Translations under genes and position numbers: made by a program
The notes under the pieces: generated by a model
Told to the model about the DNA's origin: nothing
What the model saw: only the letters and a program-made list of their open reading frames with translations
The model's database searches: none
Shown here: piece by piece, positions 18,471-27,090 of the stretch
Numbering within the stretch: position 1 is the first letter of the stretch
Layout: every line of letters starts with the position of its first letter
Source of the DNA: JAJPKK01 sp963800215
Lineage (GTDB): Bacteria; Pseudomonadota; Alphaproteobacteria; Rhizobiales; Xanthobacteraceae
Direction: 5' to 3'
DNA: 64,000 bases
Assembly: GCA_963800215.1 (NCBI GenBank)
Contig: CAWCZY010000013.1
Span: forward strand, 306,006-370,005

Positions 18471-20013
18471 ATGAAGATCGCTTCCGCTGTCGACGGCGCG
18501 GCCGGGCTCAACCGGCTGCTCGATGCGCTGAGCGATCCCAAGCGCAGCGGGCGCACCGTCGCGATCGCGCTCGTCCTCTATTGTGCGGTCTGGACCCTCT
18601 ACGCCGTCCTCTCCAAGCTGAGCCAGGATATCCATTTCGACATGGGCGAGATGGTGTCGTGGTCGCGCGAGGTCGGGCTGGGGACGCCCAAGCACCCGCC
18701 TCTGCCGGCCTGGCTGGTCGGCATCTGGTTCATCGTGTTTCCGCTGCAGGACTGGGCCTTCTACCTGCTTTCCATGGCGATGGCGACGTTCGCCCTGTGG
18801 GTCGCCTGGATGATCGCCGGGCGCTATCTCGACGGCGAAAAGCGCGCCGCCGGCCTCGCGCTTCTCACGCTGGTTCCGTTCTTCAATTTTCACGCGCTGA
18901 AGTACAACGCCAATTCGATGTTGACGCCGACATGGGCGCTGACCACGTGGTTCTTCCTGCGCTCCCTCGACAGCCGCAGCGCCGGTGCGGCGGTGCTGGC
19001 GGGTCTCGCCGCCGCGGTGGCCATGCTGGTGAAATACTGGTCGGTCGTGCTGCTGGCGGGGCTCGCGATCGCGGCGCTCGCCGATTCCCGCCGCGCGGCT
19101 CTATTTCCGCTCGCCGGCCCCCTACATCACCGTCGCCGTCGGCGCGGCGGCGCTGGCGCCCCATATCTGGTGGCTCTATGCCCATGATTTCGCGGCGTTC
19201 GGCTATGCGCTCGAGATCCCATCCCGCCACGATCGCCCAAGCCCTGCGTTTCGGGCATCGCCTATGTGGCAGGCGCGGTGGGATATGTCGCGGTGCCGGT
19301 TCTGCTCGCCGCCGCCGCGGCGCGGCCGTCCGGCCCGGCCGTCGCCGACACCGCGTGGCCGTCCGATCCGCGACGCCGCACCGTCGTCGTCGCCTTCGTG
19401 CGTGCCGCTCCTGCTGCCGCTGCTCGCCGCGGTCATCGCCAAGGAGGAGGTCGTCTCGATCTGGGCCATCGCCAGCATGACGCTGCTGCCGGTGGTGCTG
19501 CTGTCGTCGCCGCTGGTGACGCTGCCGCGCGCGGCAGCGATCCGCATCCTCGCCATCGCGATTGCCGTGCCGGTCGTCTGCGTCGTCGCCGCGCCCGTGG
19601 TCTCGCTCGCGGTTCATCTCCACGGCGTCGAGAATTACGGTGCCGCAATACCGGCTGGTGGCCGCAGGCGCGTCGAACAGGCCTGGCGCGACACCACCGA
19701 CCGTCCGCTGCGCATCGTCGGCGGCTCCTCCAACCTGCTGTACGGCTCGGTGCCCTATTTCGCGGAGCGGCCGTCGATCTACGAGATCGCCACGCCGCAA
19801 TTGACGCCCTGGGTCGACGAGGCGCGGATCGCCCGCGAGGGCATCGCGCTCTACTGCCCGGCCGAGGACTTCGTCTGCATGAGGGCGCTTGAATGCGCGC
19901 GCCGCCGAGCAGCGCGCGCCGGCAAGCGCGTCGAGGCCGAGATCTCGCGCACATTCCTCGGCATCGCCGACAAGCCGGTGCGCTATGTGATCGTCGCGAT
20001 CCCGCCGCGGTGA
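18471..20013 (+). pseudogene. Glycosyltransferase family 39 (PMT/ArnT-like) membrane protein with apparent frameshifts
   Basis: From ATG 18471 (an in-frame ATG also exists at 18363) the N-terminal half is continuous: LYAVLSKLSQDIHFDMGEM, KHPPLPAWLVGIWF and ALLTLVPFFNFHALKYNAN are the catalytic loop and HPPL segment of PMT_2-type enzymes. The frame then shifts near 19108 (to SPAPYITVAV...PHIWWLYAHDF), near 19215, near 19385 and locally near 19640-19665, ending in an intact C-terminal part (IVGGSSNLLYGSVPYFAERP to stop 20013). Such proteins transfer sugars from polyprenyl phosphate to lipid A, proteins or glycans on the periplasmic face, so the GT2-GtrA gene opposite is a natural supplier of the donor. 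Confidence 0.65.
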
Positions 20014-20032
20014 GAGCGCTTCCCTCACCACG

Positions 20033-20144
20033 GTCATTCCGGGGCGCGCGTCTTCCTTCGCACGAACCCGGAATCCAGGCTGCGGTGCAGGTGGTGAGGC
20101 CGTCTGGATTCCGGGTTCGGTGCGTTGCACCGCCCCGGAATGAC
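20033..20144. repeat. Dispersed palindromic element with gtcattccggggcg ends
   Basis: Perfect 14-bp inverted termini (gtcattccggggcg at 20033 and cgccccggaatgac ending 20144) enclose a second inverted pair (aacccggaatccag / ctggattccgggtt). A second copy is at 54913-55056. It lies between the convergent glycosyltransferase and ahcY genes and may also serve as their shared transcription end. Confidence 0.65.
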
Positions 20145-20157
20145 AAAACAAAGAGCT

Positions 20158-21599
20158 TCAATACCGGTAGTGATCCGGCTTGAACGGCCCCTCGACCGGC
20201 ACGCTGATATAGGTCGATTGCTTCTCGCTCAATTTCGTCAGATGGGCGCCGATCTTGTCGAGATGCAGCCGCGCGACCTTCTCGTCGAGGCGCTTGGGCA
20301 GGGTGTAGACCTTCTTCTCGTATTTGCCGGGGTTGGTCCACAGCTCGATCTGGGCCAGCGTCTGGTTGGTGAAGGAGGCCGACATGACGAAGCTCGGATG
20401 GCCCATGGCGTTGCCGAGATTGACCAGCCGCCCCTCGGACAACAGGATAATGCGCTTGCCGTCCGGGAATTCGACCTCGTCGACCTGCGGCTTGACGTTG
20501 TGCCACTTGAAGTTCTTCAGCGCGGCGACCTGGATCTCGCTGTCGAAATGGCCGATGTTGCAGACGATGGCGCGGTCCTTCATCTCGCGCATGTGGTCGA
20601 CGGTGATCACGTCGAGATTGCCGGTGGCGGTCACGAAGATGTCGGCGCGGGCCGCGGCGTCTTCCATGGTGACGACTTCGTAGCCCTCCATCGCCGCCTG
20701 CAGGGCGCAGATCGGATCGACTTCCGACACCATCACCCGGCAGCCGGCCTGGCGCAGCGACGCCGCCGAGCCCTTGCCGACATCGCCGAAGCCGGCGACC
20801 ATGGCGACCTTGCCGGCCATCATCACGTCGGTGCCGCGGCGGATGCCGTCGACGAGGGATTCGCGGCAGCCATAGAGGTTGTCGAATTTCGACTTGGTCA
20901 CGCTGTCATTGACGTTGATCGCCGGCCACAGCAGCGTGCCCTTCTTCTGCATCTCGTAGAGACGGTGCACGCCGGTGGTGGTTTCCTCCGACACGCCGCG
21001 GATGGTCTCGGCGTTCTTGCGGTACCAGCCCGGCTTGTCCTTGAGGCGCTTCTTGATGGCGGCAAAGAGGATTTCCTCCTCCTCGTTGGCGGGCTTGCTG
21101 ATGAGCCCGGTCTCGCCCTGCTCGGCGCGCAGGCCGAGATGGATGAGCAGGGTGGCGTCGCCGCCATCGTCGAGGATCAGGTTCGGCGTGCCGCCGTCGC
21201 CCCATTCGAAGATGCGATGGGTGTAGTCCCAATATTCCTCGAGGCTCTCGCCCTTGACCGCGAACACGGGAATGCCGGCGGCGGCAATCGCCGCCGCCGC
21301 GTGGTCCTGGGTCGAATAGATGTTGCACGACGCCCAGCGAACGTCGGCGCCGAGCGCCGCGAGCGTCTCGATCAGCACGGCGGTCTGGATCGTCATATGC
21401 AGGGAGCCGGCGATGCGTGCGCCGCGCAGCGGTTGCTCGGGGCCGTACTCCTCCCGCGTCGCCATCAGCCCCGGCATCTCGATCTCGGCGATGGCGATTT
21501 CCTTGCGGCCCCATTCGGCGAGCCCAATGTCCTTCACGACATGGTCGCTCGATTTGCTTGCAGCGGGCGATGTCCGGGATCTTGGGTGAAGGCGGTCAT
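20158..21599 (-). CDS. ahcY: S-adenosylhomocysteine hydrolase
   Basis: Splits S-adenosylhomocysteine into adenosine and homocysteine using bound NAD+, clearing the product of methylation. Hallmarks: SLHMTIQTAVLIETL, DDGGDAT, the NINDSVTKSKFDN equivalent (NVNDSVTKSKFDN), GFGDVGKG nucleotide loop, HPSFVMSASFTNQ and the terminal FKPDHYRY. The unbroken frame begins at a GTG (21537, KDIGLAEWG), which lacks the first 15-20 residues of the family. An ATG at 21599 preceded by gaggga starts MTAFTQDPG, and one base change in the cgcccgc stretch near 21565 joins it to SDHVVKDIG, so I take 21599 as the true start. It is last in the hprK-EIIA-ptsH-ahcY order, with its own operator-like palindrome upstream. 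Confidence 0.95.
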
Positions 21600-21680
21600 A
21601 TGGGTCCCTCGGAGCGGTTGCGGCGGACGAAAGGAAGAGGCCTGCCTATAGCAAGCCGGCCAGGGCACCGCAACAGACAT

Positions 21681-21696
21681 ATAAAGAAATCTTTAT
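21681..21696. promoter_or_regulatory. Palindromic operator ataaaga-aa-tctttat upstream of ahcY (SahR-like)
   Basis: A perfect 7-2-7 palindrome with flanking gacat / atgtc lies 82 bp upstream of the ahcY start, in a strikingly AT-rich island of a GC-rich genome. ArsR-family SahR regulators of proteobacterial methionine and SAH metabolism bind such ATAAAG-type palindromes before ahcY, metH and metF. The motif match is from memory of the family, not a search. No sahR gene is in the window. Confidence 0.5.
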
Positions 21697-21716
21697 GTCA
21701 TTATTACGTGCCTTCT

Positions 21717-21748
21717 TCTCCCTCCCCGTTTTCGGGGAGCGCCGGGGT
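21717..21748. repeat. GC-rich palindrome ctccccgttttcggggag
   Basis: A member of the dispersed ccctcccc/ggggaggg family lies just downstream of the ptsH stop. It is followed by gccggggtggggtctg, a tail also seen beside the copies at 30432 and 34748, so the repeat unit is longer than the hairpin alone. Confidence 0.5.
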
Positions 21749-21790
21749 GGGGTCTGTTCGGCGGGACGGACGTGGTGAGAATTCGGCCGT

Positions 21791-22123
21791 TCAATCCTCT
21801 TCGCCGAACCGTGCGGCCACCAGCGCTTCCAAGGCGGCCATGACCGCGGCACTCTCGTTGCCGGTCGCGGCGACAGTGATCGAGGTGCCCGGGCCGGCCG
21901 CCAACATCATCAATCCCATGATCGAGGTGCCGCCGACGGTCTCCCCGCACCGCGTCACCCGCACATCCGCGTCGAATTTCTCCACGGTCTGAACGAACTT
22001 GGCGGAGGCACGGGCATGCAGGCCGCGCTGATTGATGATGGGCAGGTGCTTGACGATGGCGTCCAGCGAGACCGCGGAAAGGTCGGGAGGGCAATCCTCT
22101 TCCGATTCGGGCCCGCTGCTCAT
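21791..22123 (-). CDS. ptsH: HPr phosphocarrier protein (PTS-Ntr type)
   Basis: The 110-residue protein has the phosphorylatable His in RGLHARAS (His36) and the regulatory Ser in GGTSIMGLM (Ser67), the site used by HPr kinase, whose gene lies two genes upstream. A 20-residue acidic N-terminal extension precedes the HPr fold. No sugar-specific PTS permease is seen, as in most Rhizobiales, so the phosphorelay is regulatory. Its ATG overlaps the stop of the EIIA gene by 4 nt (22120-22123), which implies translational coupling. Confidence 0.93.
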   Translation of the reverse strand: MSSGPESEEDCPPDLSAVSLDAIVKHLPIINQRGLHARASAKFVQTVEKFDADVRVTRCGETVGGTSIMGLMMLAAGPGTSITVAATGNESAAVMAALEALVAARFGEED

Positions 22124-22521
22124 TTCCCGGCCAGTACCCGGCTTGCAATGGTGATGTATTTGCGGCCGGACTCCTGGGCCGCCGTGACCGCCTCGGCGAG
22201 CGGGCTTTCGTCCCGCACCTTCACCAGCTTGATCAACATGGGCAAATTGATCCCGGCCAGCACCTCGACCTTGGGCCGGCTCATGACGGAAATGGCGAGA
22301 TTGGAGGGGGTGCCGCCGAACATGTCGGTCAGGATGACGACGCCGTCACCGCTGTCGACCTTCTTGACTGCCTCGATGATGTCGCGGCGCCGCTGCTCGA
22401 CATTGTCATCAGGACCAATGGTCACCGTCTCGATCTGGTCTTGAGCGCCGACGACATGCTCGAGGGCGGCGCGGAACTCGATGGCAAGCCGCCCGTGGGT
22501 TACGAGAACGATACCGATCAT
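22120..22521 (-). CDS. PTS EIIA-type component (mannose family, regulatory)
   Basis: From ATG 22521 the protein is 133 residues and opens MIGIVLVTHGRLA, with His9 the expected phosphorylation site of EIIA-Man-type proteins; VVILTDMFGGTPSNLA is the family core. In Rhizobiales it accepts phosphate from HPr and acts in regulation rather than transport, since no EIIB/C/D genes accompany it. A TTG-type extension to 22557 is possible but adds only Arg/Pro-rich sequence. It lies between hprK and ptsH. Confidence 0.88.
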   Translation of the reverse strand: MIGIVLVTHGRLAIEFRAALEHVVGAQDQIETVTIGPDDNVEQRRRDIIEAVKKVDSGDGVVILTDMFGGTPSNLAISVMSRPKVEVLAGINLPMLIKLVKVRDESPLAEAVTAAQESGRKYITIASRVLAGK

Positions 22522-22684
22522 GGAATCACCCGGCGGGCGCGTACGGGTGCGCCGCACGAAAGAGCTTCAATCATGACCATCCCAAGGCCGAGCGCAAGGG
22601 CTTTTCCGGCTTGTGGCGGCGCAGCATCGTCCCTCGCCGAAGGCCGCCCGTGGTGGCGGCATTTTGCGTTGGGGCATCGTGAGG

Positions 22685-23215
22685 TTAGGAGTGCGCAGCC
22701 GAAGTGCTGTCTGGCGCAGCCTTGTCCAACGTGAGGGCGGCGAGCACAAGGGAAAAGGCGTTCGCACCCGGTGCGACCGCAAGACGCGGCAGCTGCACGC
22801 CTTCGATTTCCGTCGTCGCGGCGGCGGCTTGCGGCATGCGCTCCGACGCCGTTTCGAGATCGACCACGAGGCCCACCACGGCCATCGATTCGTAGGGCAG
22901 GCGACGAATGCCGATGCCGCGAATCTCCATCAGCCCGGCGAGGTTGGCGGGTGCCCGGGCGAGCAGCCGCCCATGGGCTGCCGCGACGTGAACGCGGTCG
23001 TCGGCGATGAGCCGGCAGAACGCCAGCCGGCCATAGGCGGCGGCCTGGATGAGTTCGAGCGCCAGTCGCGACTTGCCGGCACCGGCGGGGCCGCGAATGA
23101 GGATCGCGCGCGCGCCCACCAGCACGGCGCAGGCGTGGATGGTGGGGGCATCGAGGGTTTCGGCGCTCACCGTCGCGCGACCCGTCACAACACCCGCAGA
23201 TGCACGGTGAAACAT
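22685..23215 (-). CDS. hprK: HPr kinase/phosphorylase, short alphaproteobacterial form
   Basis: The 176-residue protein has Walker A GPAGAGKS (42-49), the adjacent ADDRV catalytic Asp pair and the HprK signature GLMEIRGIGI. It lacks the N-terminal domain of the Firmicute enzyme, as is normal in alphaproteobacteria. It phosphorylates Ser67 of the neighbouring HPr. The start at 23215 overlaps chvG by 31 nt; a GTG at 23170 would give 161 residues, closer to relatives, so the start is uncertain. The C-terminal 40 residues are variable. Confidence 0.9.
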   Translation of the reverse strand: MFHRASAGVVTGRATVSAETLDAPTIHACAVLVGARAILIRGPAGAGKSRLALELIQAAAYGRLAFCRLIADDRVHVAAAHGRLLARAPANLAGLMEIRGIGIRRLPYESMAVVGLVVDLETASERMPQAAAATTEIEGVQLPRLAVAPGANAFSLVLAALTLDKAAPDSTSAAHS

Positions 23216-25121
23216 GCGCCCAGCACGGCGGCCTCGCCGTCTTCGTCCGGCGGCGCCGTGCGGTTGCGCGCTGCCAGGCGCCCGCCATGGGCTTCGACGA
23301 TCTGCTTGGAGATGGAGAGGCCGAGCCCGGAATTCTGGCCGAAATTCTGCTGCGGCCGGTCGGTGTAGAAGCGCTCGAATATCTTCTCCAGGGCGTCGGG
23401 CCGGATGCCCGGGCCGTCGTCTTCGACGATGATCGCGATCTCGTCGCCGGTGCGGCGGCAGGTGACGCGGACCACGCCGTCCTGCGGCGAGAACGAGCGG
23501 GCATTGTCGATGAGATTGTTGATGACCTGGCTCAGCCGCGAATCGTAGCCCTGCACCACGAAGATGCGCGGGCCGCCCTCGAAGGCGAGCGTGACCGTCA
23601 CCGCGTTATCGCGCTTGACCTCGTTTGCGATCGTCACCACCGCCGACAGCAGCTTGTCGAGGTCGACCGGCGCCGGCTCCTGGCGCTGTAACTCGGCATC
23701 GAGCCGGCTCGCGTCGGAAATGTCGGAGATCAGGCGGTCGAGCCGCTTCACGTCGTCCTGGATCACCGAAAGCAGGCGGCCGCGGCTGGCGTCGGTCTTG
23801 GCCAGCGGCAGCGTCTCCACGGCGGACCGCAGCGAGGTCAGCGGATTTTTCAGCTCATGGGCGACGTCGGCGGCGAAGCTTTCGATCGCCTCGATCCGGC
23901 TGTACAGCGCATCGGTCATTTCGCGCAGGTTGCCGGACAGGTGGCCGATCTCATCGCGCCGGCCGGTGAAGTCGGGAATCTCCACCCGACCCTTGGCGCG
24001 CCGGCGCACCCGGTCGGCGCCATCGGCGAGGCGCCGCACCGGGCCCGCGATGGTTCCGGCGAGCAGCACCGAGAGCAGCATCGAGACGCCGGCCGCGATC
24101 AGGAAGACCTTGAGGATGGAGAGCCGTTCCGCCGCGACGGTCTGATCGATATCGGCGCCCTGGGTCGACAGCAGCAACGCGCCGCGCACGGTGCGGAAGC
24201 GCTGGATCGGCACCGCCACCAGCACGATGACCTCGCCGCGGTCGTTGATGCGCACATGCTGGCCTTCTGGCCATTGAGCGACTTGCCGACCTCCGGATAG
24301 CCCTTGCCGTTCTCTCCCCCGAGGTCGCGGTAGATCGGCAGGTCGCCGCGTCCGAGCCAGGTGCGGATGGCGATGAAGGTGCGTTCGATAATGCCCGGCT
24401 TTTCCGTGGTCGGCGGCGGCAGGTCGAAGCGGAGCACGTCGCCGCGTCCGTAAAGGCTGCGGCTGTCCAGGATCAGGGTGCCGTCGCGGTCGTAGATGCG
24501 CGCCCGCGTCTTGGTCGGCGTGATCAGCCGGCGCAGCAGCGGCGCGACCCGCTCCGGATTGACCGGAAATTCATAGCCGAACAGCGCATCGTCGCTGGGG
24601 CCATAGCTCTCGCCGGCCTGCAGTTCCAGGAGCCGGTCGGGATCGATGGTGATGGCGTCGGTCTCCACCGTCGCCGATCCGGCAATGGCCCCGGCGATGA
24701 TCTCGCCCTGGACGATCAGGCTTTGCACCCGCGCATCGATCAGGCCGGCGCGGAACTGGGTGAGGTAGAGGATGCCGAGCACGAAGGCGAGCAGGCCGGC
24801 GACGTTGAGAAACACGATCCGGCGGGTGAGGCTCGAAAAGCTCTGGGCGACGAAGAAATGCCAGCCGTGCCGCGGCAGGCTGGCGATGCCCTCGGTGCGC
24901 AACACGTGCCACGCGCGGCCGAAGAAGCTCCCGGTGCCGGTGCGGGCGCGGGCAAATGCATCGATGCCGCGGCGGAGGCGATCGATCGTCTGCGCCGCCG
25001 CCGCCGCGAGAATTCCACTTGCGCCGGTGCGCGCGCCTGCGCTGCCGGAAGCAGCGCCTGCCGGCACCGGCACGGCGTTCGACGTTATCCGCGGTCCGAT
25101 CAAGCACCCTTGGCTTCCCAA
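23185..25121 (-). CDS. chvG: Sensor histidine kinase ChvG (ExoS-like), one frameshift
   Basis: Two segments make one kinase. The first (from about 25121, start codon uncertain) has SFSSLTRRIVFLNVAG leading into the first membrane span and the periplasmic sensor part (GPSDDALFGYEFPVNPERV). The second has the second span, HAMP, DVAHELKNPLTSLRSAVETL with the phospho-His, NLIDNA N box, EDDGPGIRPD and GLGLSISKQIVEAHGG. The frame breaks at about 24255-24270 (NGQKA to RINDRGEVIVL); one base restores it. ChvG with ChvI senses acidity and envelope state in rhizobia and controls succinoglycan, motility and host-related genes. Because this system is nearly universal and often essential in the order, a sequence error is the likeliest cause. 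Confidence 0.88.
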
Positions 25122-25218
25122 CCCGCTTGTCCCACCCCCGCCGGCCGCACTCTAGCGCACCGGCGCAGGTTCTCCCACCATTTCAAGATTAAGACGGGAT
25201 GCCGCAGCGGCGCGCCCG

Positions 25219-25918
25219 CTATTCCTTGAACCGGTAGCCCACTCCGTAAAGCGTTTCGATCATGTCGAAATCATCGTCGGTCTGCTTGAATTTCTTGCGC
25301 AGGCGCTTGATGTGGCTGTCGATGGTGCGGTCGTCGACATAGACTTGGTCGTCATAGGCGGCGTCCATCAGCGCATTGCGGCTCTTGACCACGCCCGGGC
25401 GCGTGGCGAGCGCCTGCAGGATCAGGAATTCGGTGACCGTCAGGGTGACCGGCTCGTTCTTCCAGGTGCAGGTGTGGCGCTCGGGATCCATGCGGAGCAG
25501 GCCGCGCTCGAGCACCTTGGCGGCGTCGGCCTCCTTGGGCGCGGCGGGGTCCTTGACGGCGGCGCGGCGCAGCACCGCCTTGACCCGCTCCACCAGCAGC
25601 CGCTGGGAGAACGGCTTTCGGATGAAATCGTCGGCGCCCATCTTGAGGCCGAACAATTCGTCGATCTCCTCGTCCTTGGAGGTGAGGAAGATCACCGGCA
25701 TGTCGGACTTCTGGCGCAGCCGGCGCAACGTCTCCATTCCGTCCATGCGCGGCATCTTGATGTCCAGGATCGCGAGGTCCGGGCGGACTGGTCTTGAAGC
25801 CGTCGAGGGCGGAGGCGCCATCCGTATAGGTCATGATACGGTAGCCCTCGGCCTCGAGGGCTATCGAGACCGAAGTCAGGATGTTGCGGTCGTCATCTAC
25901 GAGAGCGATAGTTGGCAT
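25219..25918 (-). CDS. chvI: Response regulator ChvI, one frameshift
   Basis: From ATG 25918 the receiver starts MPTIALVDDDRNIL, breaks near 25790 in FKTSP (one extra base in cccgga) and continues as PDLAILDIKMPRMDG with the phospho-acceptor Asp, VIFLTSKDE, ADDFIRKPFS and an OmpR-type winged helix (VTEFLILQALATRPG, TIDSHIKRLRKKF, GVGYRFKE). The restored protein is about 232 residues, normal for ChvI. It lies just upstream of chvG in the usual order and divergent to hugZ. Confidence 0.92.
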
Positions 25919-26049
25919 GTGGCCCTTCTAGCACGAATTCGCTGTGCCACGAGTCCGGCATATGCGTTTGAAGCCAACCAGACCGGCAGAAGTGTGACAA
26001 CACACGGCGAAATTGAGGCATTTTCAACGAATTAGGGAGGAAATCCGCG

Positions 26050-26851
26050 ATGGGCGAAACAGAAAATTCCACGGCTTTGCCCGGTTTCATGCCGAATCGG
26101 CTGCCGGAAACCGCGCGCCCGCCCGAGGACTTTAACCCTATCGCCGTCGCCAAGGGCCTGCTGCGCAGCACCCGCGCCGGCGCGCTCGCCACCCTCGACC
26201 GCAACACCGGGCACCCGTTCTCCTCCCTCGTCAATGTCGCGACCGATGTGGACGGCTCGCCGCTGATCCTGGTGTCGCGGCTTTCCACCCATACCGCCAA
26301 TATCGAGGTCGATCCCCGCGCCTCGGTGCTGCTGGCCTCGACCGGCAAGGGCGATCCGCTGGCCTATCCGCGGCTCACCGCGCTCGGCACCTTCACCAAG
26401 ATCGAGCGCGGCGCCCCTGAGGAGGAGCGGGTGCAGCGGCGGTTCCTGTGCCGGCACCCGAAATCGGAACTCTATGCCAGCTTCGCCGATTTCTCGTTCT
26501 GGCGATTGAAGGTCGTGTCCGCCCATCTCAATGGCGGCTTCGCCCGCGCCGCCGACCTCAAGGCGAGCGACCTGATCACCGATGTCGCGGATGCCGCCGA
26601 GATGGTCGAGATCGAGGCCGGCGCGATCGAGCATATGAATGCCGATCATGCCGACGCGGTGCGCCTTTATGCGACCAAGCTGCTCGGCGAGGCCGACGGC
26701 GCCTGGCGCGTCACCGGCGTCGATCCCGACGGGCTCGATCTCGCGCTCGGCGACCGCACCGCGCGGATGCCGTTTCCCGAGCCGCGTGCTCGACGGCGGC
26801 GTATTGCGCAAGGTGCTCGCGGAAGCCGGGGCGCAGGCGCGGGCGAAATAG
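26050..26851 (+). CDS. HugZ-family heme-utilisation / pyridoxamine-phosphate-oxidase-like protein, frameshift near the 3' end
   Basis: Start ATG 26050 follows agggaggaaa. The flavin-reductase-like split barrel (GLLRSTRAGALATLDRNTG, SLVNVATDVDGSPLIL, SRLSTHTANIEVDPRASVLL) is followed by a DUF2470-type domain (AIEHMNADHADAVRLYA). Near 26782 one extra C shifts the frame: MPFPE then RVLDGGVLRKVLAEAG to the stop at 26851; the uncorrected frame runs on to 27012. HugZ relatives bind or break down heme in iron acquisition; many rhizobial copies are of unproven function. The place between chvI and pckA is conserved in Bradyrhizobium relatives. Confidence 0.8.
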
Positions 26852-26961
26852 ACCCGGCACAGAGCCAAATCGGCATTCTCGGCCGGCTATGCAGGCAGTG
26901 GAACCAAGTGCCGCCGTCGTGGTTTATGTTGCGGTGCGTATACCGTGCTTCCGGAATGATC

Positions 26962-26990
26962 TTGGCAGGACGGTGGATCGCGACTATAGG
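26962..26990 (+). promoter_or_regulatory. Candidate sigma-70 promoter for pckA (ttggca - 17 bp - tatagg)
   Basis: A -35-like ttggca at 26962-26967 and a -10-like tatagg at 26985-26990 are separated by exactly 17 bp, 100 bp upstream of the pckA GTG start. The spacing is ideal. The match is by eye and has not been scored against background. Confidence 0.4.
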
Positions 26991-27090
26991 TGCCCGCGCC
27001 CGCGAGGCTTAAAATCATTCAACCGGCAGCGGCGGGCGTATGGGGTAAGCCTCCGGCCCATGTGGCCGGACCGTCTGGGGAGATTTTTCC

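Noticed and set aside
20033..20144. Possible tRNA or structured RNA
   Set aside because: The symmetry is that of a dispersed palindrome with a second copy at 54913; no anticodon loop or T-loop (GTTCRA) arrangement was found.
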